From Phymatolithon calcareum (Eukaryota > Rhodophyta > Florideophyceae > Hapalidiales): a DNA stretch of 64,000 bases. The stretch spans positions 310,001-374,000 of the forward strand of contig OZ345363.1 in the NCBI GenBank assembly GCA_977006965.1. The letters run 5' to 3'. The translations under genes and the position numbers were made by a program. The number at the start of each line of letters is the position of its first letter. The first letter of the stretch is position 1. Below are positions 1 through 11,732 of this stretch, in pieces. The notes under the pieces were generated by a model. The model saw nothing but the letters and a program-made list of their open reading frames with translations, had not been told where the DNA came from and did not search any database.

Positions 1-1867
1 CGTGGATCATACATCTGAGCTCTCACTTTCGCGACAGTATTTAACTAGCATAGCATGACCGCTAGGCCGAAGAGTTCTCAGTTCCAAGACGCACTTACCA
101 TTACACGATACTATCGAGTATATCGCTCATCGATCACGGCCTACTTCTATGCACAGCCCCAGACTCAACCCGCATTGAGATCAGTTCCGACTGCATCCAG
201 ACCTGGTGTTGCGCTTCCTCTGTTCATTTTTGTCGGTAAACCAATAGCTAGACAAAGCGATTGTTGCCGATCAGATATTTTGTTTGAACACGAAGCTGCT
301 GCAACAGCGCTCTACTGATTTGTTGCAATCGCTCATGGTCCATATTTACTGATTATAGAAAAGAATCGAGACCGAAAACGTGAACAGAAGTGCGCTTGAA
401 TCGGAAGGGACGGCACGCACTAATCACGTCCTGAGAGTTGTTAAAAGCTCCAAGTCCTTTGACACTTAAATATCGCAGGTTAGGGCACGACGAAAACGAT
501 TCCAGAATATCGACGACAACTGAAACGCATGCGCCTGATTCAGCATCATAATCGCCCCAATAAATCAATTTTCACTTTCTCCAGAAGCGCATTCGACTTC
601 GCGATACCGCAAAACGACTTCGGTTGCGGGAGCGCAAGTGAAAAAGATAATTCACGAAGCCCTCCAGTGTTCCTGGCTATGCAGTTTAGGATTTTCTCAC
701 GGTCTTCCGTTAATAGTGCTCCATAATTTAGAACCACAAGGTGTGGCTTTGGACTTGAGAATATGCCAGAAGCAACCTGACAAGCGGGTTCGAACCGGTA
801 GGACCCGCAAAGCGTTTTTAATTTCGCACAGTGCTCCATCGCATCATTCAGTTCATCAATACGTATCGTCGGTATCTCCCAAATGTGCAGTTCCTTCAAC
901 GCAGACCCAATAGCCTTCAACGAGTGTCCAAGAGCCTTCAACGACGGCCCAAAAGCCTCTACGACAGCTGGAATGTATTCCGAAACGTTCGCAACGCAAC
1001 TTAAGTTTGGGCACGCGTTCACGAGGCGCCTGCATATTTCCGGGCTCGCATCAATAAAGCATACATGTTCAAGCTGACCGCCATATGAAACAAACAAATC
1101 TCCAACTGCTTTAGAGGTTCGTTTTCCAGAAATCTTAATGTGTCGAAGAGCTCGGCAATGTGTTTAGATGCACCTCATACCCTCGTCTTTGAATGAAGAG
1201 AAGTCGTACAGTACCAGTGAGCGCAGCGATTTTCCAACCATAGGCCACAAAGAAGAGAGTTCCAATTCGTTCTCCCCATTCTATATATCTATATCTAGTG
1301 CACGAAGTCCAGAACAATGCCGCACCATGACCGCAATATGCTCTTGACGCCTCACTTCCACAGAAAGAGATTCCAACATGCCGCTGCACTTTTCGAGAAT
1401 CTTGTCGAAAAGGACGTGGATTCGAACGCCACGCATATGCATTGATTTCACGGCGTTGCATTTCGAAGCAAGAGTACGCCCAATATGCCGAGCGCTCACG
1501 TGGCTAGGTAGCTCAGCAAACGTAAGCTTCTCGAATGATGAGCCTGCGATGTCCAACAGGATGAGAAAGTCGTTCATCCTCGAAACGACAAGCTCATCAT
1601 CGTTCTGATACCACTCGCTGATGCTGATGCTGACTGCGGTGAACACCTCCTTGCATGTAGCGGTGAGCGATCCGCCGATTTAGCGCGAAAACGTCTCTGG
1701 TTGAGATATAACCTTTCTAGTCCAATACACGAGGTCGTTTGCTGACGTGCCGCAACACATTCTCCAATGCTTTGCGTGGTAGTAGGTCAAGGTAGCTTGA
1801 TGAACTGGGGACTGATTTTGGGAGACATTGTAGCTTGGATGGAGGGGATGAAATTGGCCTTCTTGGG
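1..1867 (-). pseudogene. F-box/LRR gene copy, decayed
   Basis: This is a broken, inverted copy of the intact F-box/LRR gene at 36529..38094. Recognisable blocks on the minus strand are 1281..1646 (start of the LRR part), 546..1097 (middle and late LRRs) and 353..568 (C-terminus ending in VHVFG-like residues). They lie in different frames, so the copy cannot make the full protein. The 3' flank beyond the stop (1..352) also aligns with 38095..38455, so the duplicated unit is larger than the coding region. Similarity ends sharply near 1867, where gypsy sequence starts. The left limit is outside the window. Amino-acid differences from the intact copy are clustered rather than even. Confidence 0.8.
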
Positions 1868-3040
1868 CCACAGCACCACTATTGGTTCCCAAAGCACCAC
1901 CAGTAAATTACCTAATGAAGTTCGATTTAACACCGGCGAATTCAAGGACAGTACCTGAGTCATGGCCATTGCCGAATATTGATGCAGAACTCATGGATGT
2001 CGCTGGGAGCAAGTTCTTTGCTACGACGGACTTTTGCAGCGGGTACTGGCAACTACCCCTGGACGAAGAAGGTCAGAATGCGCACAGTTTCCATACGCCA
2101 TTTGGGATATTCAAGCCATTACGAACATTGCAAGGTGCGATGATCAGCGGAGCGAATTTTCAATCCCGAGTCGAACCGTGCTTTGTGAGCTTTCGAGAAT
2201 TTTTGAAGGCTGGGCTTGACGATTTTTTGTTTCACGCAAAAACAGAAACAAGCCTTTCATATGCATTAAAAGAATGTCTCAAGATCAGCGTGAGGAAGTC
2301 TGTGCTATTCACCAAACAAGTACGTTGGTGTGGCCGGCTGATTGACGAACAAGGGATACAATGTGATCCCCGAAGACTCAGTGGTCTCAAGGAGCTACAT
2401 ATGCCAGAAAATGCAGCAGAGCTATGCCAATACTTACACTGCGTCCAGTGGATGGTTTCAAGCATACTTGATTTTTGCTCATCGAAGTGAAGCGCTACAA
2501 AGCATTCTGGAAATTCCTTACGACAAAGCGGGGTCGCAAAAGAAGAAATCGATTCAAAAATGTTCGTTGGACAGCCTCGGATGGGGATCAGAGCATGAAC
2601 ATTCATTCAAGTCGATGCAAGAAACTCTCCGAAATGCGGTAAAGCTATTACACCGAGATTATGAAAAAGCTATATGTATATTTATGGATGCCCCGGATGC
2701 ACATTGGGCTGCCGTGGTCACGCAATGTGATGAGAGTGAACTGACCAATTATATAATGCAACAAAAGCATGAGCCGTTGGCATTTCTTAGTTCATCTTTC
2801 AAGAGAGCACAAGAACGATGGAGAACGTTTGAGAAGCAAGCCTATACCATTTTGAAGTGTTTCCGGAAGCTCGACTGCATACTCGCAGGGGAAGCAAACA
2901 TCCACCTATACACTGATCATAGAAACCTGCTATTTGCATTTCATCCGATGAACCTGAAACTACAAATGAGAAGACACCAGACACTCTTGGGATACATGAA
3001 GAGGAAACCTCGGAAAATGCTATTTAAGAAAAAGTGGAGT
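1868..3040 (+). mobile_element. Ty3/gypsy pol fragment (RT and RNase H)
   Basis: The frame 1882..2490 carries a reverse transcriptase core: a TTDFCSGYWQLPL block around 2024..2068, followed by an FHTPFGIF block and a QG pair. The frame then breaks near 2470-2490, and the RNase H part continues in another frame (about 2490..2990), with an AICIFMDAPD block and YTDHRNLLFAF. No catalytic YxDD core survives intact; the region after DDFLF is scrambled. It is a 5'- and 3'-truncated relic wedged between the F-box/LRR pseudogene and LINE sequence. Confidence 0.85.
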
Positions 3041-4380
3041 TTGGAAAATTTCAATGTTGGAGGCTCTCCGGAGACCCCAGCATACATAGAAAAAAAGATG
3101 AAAAATCACGGAATAGACATGGCTGCAACACACTTGAGATCAGAAGGGAAAATTCGATCTGATTTCTTCTCTACGAACTCAATGCGTCTGCCTCCACAGA
3201 CGGGGCGAAATTCTGGAGGAGTTTCGCTATTCTTTCGGAAGCACTCTGGGAGCCTTCTGATCTTTAAACACGCAGAGACAAATGTTCAACTGATTATCGC
3301 CCAAGTGGGGGAGATAAAAGTGGGAGCTGTCTACATATCCCCGACAGCAACCAGAACGGAAACCGAGAAGTGCCTGATCATGATCAATTCGTACGCACGA
3401 GGAAAGGCAATTGTGCGCGGCGATTGGAACGCTCGGCACCTGAGGAAGGATCTCCGGTCAAATAGGAGAGGCAACCAGCTCTTCCGTTTGGCAACAGCAA
3501 AGAACTGGGATGTCCGAACTTGGACAGGTTTCAGCTTCCGAACCAAGCGGTTCAAAAGCAACATAGACTTTTTCGTAACAAAAGGACTTGAGACAGCAAC
3601 GGTCTGTTCACCAACAGACGTCTGGACAGGTAATACGCAGCACCAACCAGTGACGACAAGTTTTCTGACTCGCCAAAACCATACAAGAGCTCAAAACCCA
3701 CGAATATCGGTTAAACAATGGACATGAAGAGAAACAAGAAAACGTTCGGGAACTATACGGGACGGCCATTCCAGGAATCTTCGATTATCTGAAACGGTGC
3801 AGCTCTCGACAGGAACTAGATCGCCTTTATGAAAAAATAGAGGATACGCTATGTGAGCCGTGGAGAGAGAAGAGAACTTGCCCACTACGCTACAAACCGT
3901 TCTGAAACTCAAATCTCGAAACGAAGTGCAAACGAGGCAAGAAATTGTACAAGAAAGCTCAAGAGCAGGATACAGAAGAGGCATGGAAGCAATATGAGTA
4001 ATGTCGTAAAGATAATCGCAAATTGGTGAACAGAAGGAAGCGGCAGCAGTATCTAAATAGACGATCTTGAGGAAAAGGATGGGTCCAAGCCAATTGAACA
4101 AATCTCCCGAATGCAGAAGATGAGAACACAAAGAACGTCTAGGAACAAGATGACAGGCCGTCCATTGCATAAAACGCTGTTCACGTCCCACGTGTCCCAG
4201 ACATGCCGAGATGTCAGGGGATGGCGACCAAGACCTTCGCACTTTGACTGTCCTCCTTAAATGCGGCATATTATCAAAATAGCAATCCTGAAAGCTCCAA
4301 CCAAAAAGGCCCCAGGCCTGAACGGAGTGAAGAGCGAAATGTTGAAAGTGGGTGGAAGAAATGATCGACGGTAACCACAA
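3041..4380 (+). mobile_element. LINE relic: AP-endonuclease and start of RT
   Basis: From about 3090 the plus-strand frame reads as the N-terminal APE-type endonuclease of a non-LTR retrotransposon: a GGVSLFFRK block, a VRGDWNARH block (the GDxN motif), then SNIDFFV and a QHQPV block at the usual SDH position. The frame stops at 3727, but decayed coding sequence goes on. Near 4290 it contains a KAPTKKAPGLNGVKSE block, which is the conserved entry of the LINE reverse transcriptase. Many stops and frameshifts make it nonfunctional. It follows the gypsy RNase H piece without a stop codon. Confidence 0.75.
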
Positions 4381-4389
4381 TCGTAACTT

Positions 4390-6200
4390 TTTCCGATCCC
4401 CCAGGATCGGTACTTTTCCAAGCGGCTTGCGCCATTCCACTTGTAGGAGTGGACGCTTGAGAGGTAGAATTGGTTTGCGAGGTCTTGGGTGCCGAGTGCC
4501 AAAAATTATTTCCACTGTCTCCCAGATCAATTTTTCGCCGGGCACTTCATTATTTGAGGTACGGGCACAGATCTGATTTGGGTTGTTTGTGAAGGTTTCG
4601 GTGCCTGCACGTCAGCCAGGCCGGCTTGTTCATGTGGGATCTAGCGCCGAACTTGACCACCCACTGCTTTCTCGTTATTCCCTAGCGGCGGTGGCGTCTG
4701 GCCATAGCGTTGCAGCCAAACTTGTGGGTCCATAGTTAAGGCATTGTAATTTGCGTTGACCCAACCTACCCTGGTTTGATCCTGCGTGCTGCGGGCTGAG
4801 TGAGGGCAGTTCGGTTTTCGGTGTCCTATCAAGAAGCATAGAAAGAGAATGTCGTCGGACCGGTCTCGAAATGCCACCCAGGGGGCCGTATGCTGATGCA
4901 GCTCTTCGATGAGGGCTGGGAGACCAAGGACGGTGTTGGTATTCGGCCGCTCGGAGTGCTGTACTGATTACCGGCCGTAGTGGGACGATGTATCTGATGG
5001 AATCGGGCACAGCAGGAGGCCATTGTACGTATTGAGGAGGTTCTCTTCAATGCAATAGCACGCTGAGAACGTAACATGTTTCGTAGGTTAGGGTGGAGCC
5101 CTCGCATGAACCGCGTGATGAGCTCCTTCTGGTTATACACTCCAGCGATCACCCTTTCTTTAGCCACTATGCGGTCGGAAAAATTTAGTTCATCTTCTCC
5201 AGGCTCTTGAACGATGCGATCGAGAGCGGTCATGGCATCCTCTAGATACTCATCCTTGGCGTACGTCGGCAAGAACCAGAACCAGTTGACGGGCGCAGGC
5301 CATTTGTCGAATCCAACAAGCTGAGATACACCGTTTTCACGGTTCGCATCAAAAGCTCTTTTGGCAGTACCGTCAAGAAAGTTTGGGCAAATTTCTATTG
5401 GATTCTTTCCATCGAAAACGTATTAGGACATTGTCGTGTCCAGGCGACGTTTGTTAAAACCCACGTTACGGGTCACGCCGTTCCGCACCGTCGGGTTCAG
5501 GTCATTGAACCGGTATCGACTGTACTAAAGTGGTTCTGTGAACCTGTGGTAGCTACGGACAAACTCTCGAAAGCCGTCCTGGAACGATAGGGCTCGAGTC
5601 ACTTCAACAGGGAAACGTACTGACGTGCCTCGACGGCTGATGAGACCGCGGATAGCAGTAATGTCAGCATCGAGACGCGAGGTTTGAGCATTAAGATCCT
5701 GTAGAATCTCATGCATGACACTGGCGCGGACCCTGTCTTCCAGACCTTGTGTGAAACGTTGAACCACGGCCGTGATAAAATTGACGTACCGCTGATCCGG
5801 TTGTTACGGCCATTGAAAGACATAGGGGCCCTCAGAACCAAAGGGGCGACTGGTACCACGTGATGGACATTCCACGAGTAGTCAGGCTTAGAGGTCATCT
5901 CGTCCAGGTGAGTTGCAGGAATATGAATCCCGGGTAGATGTGTCGATGGTGTCTGCTGGCCGTGTGAGGCATAAGTCATGGTTGGGGATGCTCGGGCCTA
6001 TGGCACTCTATGGGGTTGAGTGTGAGTCCTGTATTCCCTGGATGTGTTTTATCAAGGTCCGAAATTGAGTGCGAAAAGTGGTCTCGATCTTGGTCATCGA
6101 CAGTGGGACCACAAGACTCTGTGGCATTGTTCGAGACTGGGGCTCGGTCATTCGCCTCTTGTGATCAATTTTCCGTGGCCAAAGGACGGCGTGGATCACC
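4390..6200 (-). mobile_element. Ty3/gypsy gag relic
   Basis: Minus-strand frames 6008..6199, 5525..5979 and 4829..5272 give a retrotransposon capsid-like protein in pieces. The clearest block is ELITRFMRGLHPNLRNMLRS (about 5060..5125), typical of the gag capsid of gypsy elements. Frames 4641..4877 and 4675..5010 follow, with the remains of a CCHC zinc knuckle (GHRKPNCP near 4810). Frameshifts break it at least three times. A decayed stretch at 4390..4640 may be the protease region, but I cannot show a DTG or DSG site. Confidence 0.6.
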
Positions 6201-6700
6201 TAGCGGAATTATCCAGTCTGCCAGGATCCGTGCCGAGGCGAGTGCGGTAATTGAACTAGCAGCACGCCGACCCCTCTTTTGATATCCACTCGTCGTTGTC
6301 GGGGGACGCGAAGATGTAGAAGAAACCGTGCGGTGCGCGGTCTCGAAGATGTTTCTTTCGAAATAACCAGTATATTACAGCTCCATTTCCTTCCGGACAG
6401 AAGTCCAGCAACCGTTTAGAAATCCTCAAGGTTAGGCCCTCTAGGTCGGGAGACCACTGTAGTAGAATGAACCCCGGAGTCGTGGACTGTAAACAGGATG
6501 GGCTGCGCCGTAGAACTCATTGTGGCAGATCGAGCGCGTGTAGCCCCGGATAACAGATCTGGAACAAGTAAAGAGCAAACGAACAAAGAAGAGTGAAGAG
6601 AATTAGAACAAATAGAAAAAGGGGATGCAATGGATGCGCGATACGCGCCCAGATGATATGGCGAAGCAAACCCGAAACGGCAGTACTTTGGAACCCCCAG
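6201..6700. other. no gene seen; possible LTR remnant
   Basis: I see no coding sequence here. The position, just upstream of the minus-strand gag relic, is where a 5' LTR and leader would lie, but there is no second copy in the window to confirm an LTR. Confidence 0.3.
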
Positions 6701-7030
6701 CTAAGCGTAGTGAGTCAAGAGTTGAAGACGAACATGCTTGTCCCCTTTACTGTTGGCGTCCGCCACCATGCTATTTGTAGGGCGCCTGGAACCCAGATAA
6801 CACAGTTGTCCAAGAATGTTAGAGTTTCAAACACCCCCTCGTTGTTCACTAATTCAAGAACTTCGAGCGGTTTCTCATGGCATATTTTCGTTAAGATTTT
6901 GAAGTTAACTCTAACAATAGTCCGGCGTCTTGATTCCGTCCGTCCACTGCAGCGTAGTATTAGATGCTCCACGATCTCCTTGGTTCCCACTGAGCAGGCA
7001 TTACATATAGCGTCGTATTCAACCAAGCCA
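6700..7030 (-). mobile_element. LINE C-terminal fragment (family C)
   Basis: The minus-strand frame 6715..7026 contains C-x2-C and H-x4-C residues in a CNACSVGTKEIVEHLILRC block. This is the C-terminal zinc-finger arrangement seen after the RT in several LINE clades. The following EKPLEVLELVNNEGVFET block recurs at 61944..62228, so this is a dispersed family. Only the 3' end is present. Confidence 0.55.
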
Positions 7031-7079
7031 TCTTGGAAAGCTGTTACCAGTGAGCATCATCGTACGGCAAGCTAATTGA

Positions 7080-7900
7080 GGGTTGTTTCAGTGCGCGTGT
7101 GGCTTATATTGAGCTCTGGGGCTAAATATTCTATACTCCTGAGCTTTGTTACCTTGGCTTCGCAGACAAGGATTTGCTGCCGTTCATTTCTATTTAATAC
7201 ATTGCGGACATAGTTCGAGCCAAATCCGTCTGATGGTTTTTCAAATCTTCCAAGGTTTTGTAGAAGTGAGTGTTCCTGCTTTCCGGCGACGCTGTGCTTT
7301 TTTGCACTGTCAGAGCTTCCAGTATCAAACATTGACTAAATCTCTTCGCAGTACTTCTCAATATACTTTGTGCCGATTGAGCCTTTAGAATCACTTCTTC
7401 TCGTCCACCCGCGAGCAAGAGGGGACATATCAACCTGAGATACATCAATACATTCCACAATTGAGTCGCTTCCTGCTGGCGATATCTGTATGTCACTGTG
7501 TGCAGCATTTCCATTGCTCTGCGAATGACCCTTGATGTTAGGTCAGCTTTTTTTGGAGAATCCTCCCATGATTTTATTCTTTTCTTTATGGCGAGTTTTA
7601 TTAAAGGTAAACGTGTACTCCACATCTAAAGGGCCTCTAAGATGCATCGAGTTGGATATCATTTTGGGTGCTCGCGTAACTGCTTCAGTCGAGACTGCGT
7701 ACACACCACTTCACGGCGACACCTGTGTGCCTTTGGCGGAACGTACTTCAATCTCGCATTGTTCAAGGTTCTGGTTCTTTCGACTTGGTGAAGACAAATC
7801 ATAGCGCCATGTGGACACTCCAGCTCCTTTGGCACGCCATGTTTGGCTTGCAACTCCTGGTACTTGCCTATTATTTGGCCTTTTACCAGCATTCTAAGTT
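7080..7900 (-). repeat. R1 repeat, copy a (unknown coding repeat)
   Basis: Minus-strand frames 7659..7892 and 7194..7625 give protein blocks VPKELECPHGAM and QQEATQLWNVL, then a REEVxLKAQxAQxIL block and a KRFSQCL block. The same blocks occur in order at 41880..42760 (plus strand) and partly at 17600..18180 and 53640..53830. The block order and amino-acid conservation across copies show a coding repeat, but I do not recognise the protein. All copies are broken by stops or frameshifts. Confidence 0.6.
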
Positions 7901-7990
7901 GATTGCGGAATGTACGGAATTATCACAAGTTGTACATTGCCGAATCTTACTGTATATGATGACATTTGTAATGTCTCGGAGGAGCTAATA

Positions 7991-8435
7991 TTTTCCTCCG
8001 TCCTATTTTTTTTTTACATTTATAGTGGCAAAAAATGTCAATCAACTCAACTTTGCCCAACGTTGCGGACTTTAAACCTCTTTTAAACATGCTAAACAAT
8101 TTTCCTTAACACAAGAATCGCGCAGGTCAATACCCAGAAGATGAGGATTCGCGTGGTATATTTTTATAATTTTCCGGAAAAAATGGAGTTTTTACTTGCA
8201 GAAAGTTCCCTTTTCCATAGGGCGCCTTCTCTTGTGAAGTCGGTGTTAAACATCCAAACCCATTTTTCCTTATTGCAAGAACCCTGCAGTTTGACTATGT
8301 TCGTAGCATATTAATTGAACTTTTATGCAAGTCCCTGTAGTTCAAATCTCCTCAAACTTTCTTGTACTGCAATTTGGATGTTAAATGGCAATTGAAGTGT
8401 CCTCGTTCAAATACTGTTTCGTCTGAACTTGTGGT
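7991..8435. other. no gene seen
   Basis: AT-rich sequence with a T run near 8005-8018 and no coding signal on either strand. Confidence 0.4.
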
Positions 8436-8439
8436 TACA

Positions 8440-9205
8440 ACCAGCCGTTTTGCAGCGCCAAGGTCAAGAGAGCCCAAAGCCACATATGGGAGAGTAGACC
8501 GGGAGAGTAGCGAGAGAAAAAATAGCGGGAGAGACTAGACAGAAAAGAAGGAAAGTATGGCACGTCGAGGTGTTCCAGAGCGAAAGAGGAGAGACGTAGA
8601 GCTGAGCACAGTACCGTTCGGTTACTGGAGCGCAGCGCATACACGGGAAAAGCAGAGGCTAGTTCACCGTGCCGGTCCCTTCCAATACCCCGACGGTGCT
8701 GCATTTATTATTCTATATATAAAGGAATTGCAGCAGCACAAGAGTCTACCCAGGTATTAGAGAGGGCGCAATGTATGCGGTTCCACGCCCTTGAATGGTC
8801 GGACAAACGAGTGCTCTCAGTTGTGACAAATTCCATGCGGATGTAAGTAAATCCGCAAGTCTGATTCCGAACCGCTTAGGGTGACACTGACAGTCTGGTC
8901 GCCACGCACGCACCCGTCAGCGCAAGCATGGGGATATAACCCTTTCGAAAAGAGGACTGCGAAGTATTCCGCGTTGGCGTCCGTTCACAGGCCGCTGCTC
9001 GTACAGCGATCATCCGGCGCAAATAGGGGACTGTCAAATACCCCATGTTCGTGTCCTTTCACCAGCCGCTGCTAAGACAGCGATCATCCGGCGCAAGACA
9101 GAGTGCAGTGTTACAGTGACCCAAAGCTTCAGTAAAGATCGTTTTACTGCAAAGCTTGACAATTAAACTCGCACTGGCTTCGTGCTTGTTCATTTAGACG
9201 GCGCT
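8440..9205 (-). repeat. putative 3' LTR of the gypsy element
   Basis: This stretch lies just past the integrase stop on the minus strand. On that strand it has a TATATA sequence followed by AATAAA near 8700-8725, as in the promoter and poly-A region of an LTR. It also contains an imperfect direct repeat of about 33 bp (8988..9020 and 9063..9095, sharing CGATCATCCGGCGCAA). The 8527..8546 segment GGGAGAGACTAGACAGAAAA recurs at 60431..60450. There is no partner LTR in the window, so the boundaries are guesses. Confidence 0.3.
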
Positions 9206-9305
9206 TGCCGCCCGTGCTCAAAACGTCTTCGAGAATTCCTGGCTCATCTTGAAGAACTTGATGAACTGGTTCCCAGGTTTGGTCGTCCTCATCAGGCAGT
9301 CCTTC

Positions 9306-10697
9306 CTAAACGACTTGATGACCATTGTTTTCGCGAATGTCCTTGAGCTTCTCAGCGGTATGAAAGTTGCTTTCTGAGTGCTCAGTTGCTTCGAATAGCG
9401 ATACGTTAACCGTTTTCCCATCCATGTCGACGCGATGAAGTATAAGTCGGCGAGCATGAACGAGTTCACGTTTCTCGGTGATTAGATTTTCAACCTCAAA
9501 CACCAGTCCGATTTGACTTGCGTTACGCGGCGCGGTCTCCTCCAAAGGTAACGCAGCTTGTGCCCATCTGGCGCAGCGCGACGAACGAAAAACGAAATCT
9601 CCTTCGGTAAAGTTGGCTCGGTTAACATTTGTCCGTAAGTTATGCCTGTCAACATGGCGTCGTCGAGCGGCGGTCGCGCTATCGCTCGCGTCACGATGCA
9701 TCTGTGGAAGTGCGATTTTCCATTGCTCTACATTGGCGATTTGCCTTGCACGTGGCTCGTCTGCGGTGAACGCACAAGAGTATATCGCAACAGGTAATGC
9801 GCGGAAAAGATGTCGGGCAGGGACATGGCCAGTAAAGACCTCAAGCGGGGTCCAGTAAACTCCGGCAATGTTCTCGTCGCGCAAGCCCAGTCTCTTTAGC
9901 GGTGCATCATTCAAAACACTCTGCATTTCTTCAGTGATTGCTGGCCAGTCCTGTGGAGCAAGCTTCCATTGGCTGAGGAGCGCCTTGCACGCTCGTAGTA
10001 CCTCACGACAGATGCGCTCGACTGATCCGTTCGCCCATGGAGAGTACGCTGTAGTAAAGTGATGGTTCACGCGCACCGCCGCCGTCAGCTCACATATGAG
10101 ATTGTACTTGAAATGTGAGCCTTGATCGCTCACAAACCACTCCGGGGTTTCGAAAACGCCCATCCACACACAAAACGCTTCAGCGGCGGCTTCCGCAGTG
10201 GCTTCTGCAGTTTGCCAAAGCCATACATAGGAATATATATCGTCTCGTATGATTAAGAGGTACTTTTTGTTGTCAACGCCTTGTCCCATGTACTGGAAGT
10301 CGGTGTGTAGAACTTCATTCGGACGTGCACAATGCAAAGCATGTCCAAGGGGCCGCGGAACAATTTCGCCGCTGCGGGTGATGATGCAATGTAAGCATCC
10401 CTTGACAAGTTCGTCCACATCTTTGTTCACGCTCGGCCACCAGAAATTCTCCTTGATTACGCTCAGTGCTGATTCCTTGCCGCGATGTCCCACGGTGCTG
10501 CAGTGAGACGCGACGATAATTTTGAGCTGTAGTTCCAAATCTTCCGCAGGTATCCAAATGCACGAATTCTTCTTCAGGATTCGGTCGTGGTCGTCAAAGT
10601 CAAGTTCGGGTGGTCGACTTTCAGCATTCTTCTCCTGTGCTGTACGCATAAGCGCTAACTCAGGCCAGACAAAGGAGTCCGCTTCAGGGACTATTTT
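9306..10697 (-). pseudogene. Ty3/gypsy integrase
   Basis: This is the integrase of a gypsy element. Counted from the Met at 10649, the HHCC zinc finger is H49, H55, C85, C88, and the DDE triad is D117 (HTDFQ), D175 (VSDQGSHF) and E211 (SVERICRE). A C-terminal module with GLVFEVENL and HARRLILHR blocks resembles the tail that many gypsy integrases use as a DNA- or chromatin-contact region. The frame is open from 10649 to 9306 and is in the same frame as the RNase H piece upstream, separated by a single TAG at 10698..10700. One point mutation therefore split a longer polyprotein. Confidence 0.85.
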
Positions 10698-11264
10698 CTA
10701 TACCCGTTGAAGTAGTACGCTGCAAATTGCTGCTCGGTCAGATGCACCGACACGGTATCCACGAGCCCAGCGTGTGAGAATGTCTGCGAATACATTGTCC
10801 TCGCCCTTGATGTGGTCAATCACGTAGTTGAAGCGAGATAAAAAGAGTGTCCACCTTTTCACCTTCGAAATAATATGCCTTCCAAAAGCTGGCTCAATCG
10901 AAAGCGGGGCGAAAACGAAAAGCAAGTTGCGGTGGTCGGTGAACACATAGATCCTCGGGTGCCAATTTAGCATGTAGTCGAGTCGATCGAAAGTTTGGAA
11001 ATTTTCAAAGCCTTCCTTTTCGAAAGTCGACCAGTTGCGTTCAGCGTGCTTGAACTCGGATCCGAGAAAGGCTAGAGGATAGTGCTTCTGCTCGCTCAGT
11101 GGGAGAGAAAGGGTTTCAGGATCGCATTGAGTGACCACTCCAGACCAGAATCGGTCAGATGCATCCGTAAATATGCAAATGGTCTTTTCAGGGTCCGCAT
11201 ATGCCAGGGTAGCTGCATTCTGCACTGTGTCTTCCAATTCAGTGAAGATTTTAGCATGTGCCAT
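10698..11264 (-). pseudogene. Ty3/gypsy RNase H
   Basis: The minus-strand frame carries the gypsy RNase H: a TICIFTDASDRFW block with the first catalytic Asp, FEKEGFE (Glu) and VFTDHRNLLFVF (Asp), followed by the tether region RFNYVIDHIKGEDNVFADI. The reverse transcriptase, protease and gag that should precede it are absent. An in-frame TAG lies a few codons before the first Met, and unrelated sequence and the copia 3' LTR begin within 60 bp. It is a 5'-amputated element joined in frame, across one TAG, to the integrase. Confidence 0.85.
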
Positions 11265-11314
11265 TGCATTCTATAAAATAGATTTTACGGACAATGACAA
11301 TTTTAAAAGCGGCT

Positions 11315-11319
11315 CTGTC
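11315..11319. repeat. copia target-site duplication, left
   Basis: CTGTC directly abuts the 3' LTR end and matches CTGTC at 17580..17584. Confidence 0.9.
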
Positions 11320-11732
11320 TGATGTAGAACACGGATCGGCAGCGAACGAGCTGTGTGTGTGACAATGATGGACAAAAAACACAAAGGTGTCGAGGTCCGT
11401 AAAACTCCAGTGCAAGACTGGATGTGGTCGGGACGAACACCTGTGTGGTCGGCGAACTCTAGCGCGAGGCTAGATGTAGACCGAGACGGCGAGCTCTTGC
11501 GTGGTGACAAGAGGAGACCTGATGAGCGATGAGCGAAATGCTCTACGAACATGCAATGAACTGGTAAACGTGACTTGCCTCTCTAGGAGTCTGAAGCTCA
11601 GATGGAGCTTGAGCTAAGTACTGTCTGCTGGAGATCGAATGTAGTGCTAACGTGTTCTACGTGTACTATCTGTAGTGCGACTGACCTGATAACGACACTG
11701 TACTCTGTGTCAGTCAAGTCTGTAACTCCACA
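11320..11732 (-). repeat. copia 3' LTR
   Basis: 413 bp beginning TG and ending CA, nearly identical to 17167..17579. The end of the pol frame runs into it. Confidence 0.93.

Noticed and set aside
3691-4545. 284-codon minus-strand frame
   Set aside because: Antisense to decayed LINE sequence; Ser/Leu/Arg-rich with no motif. A shadow.
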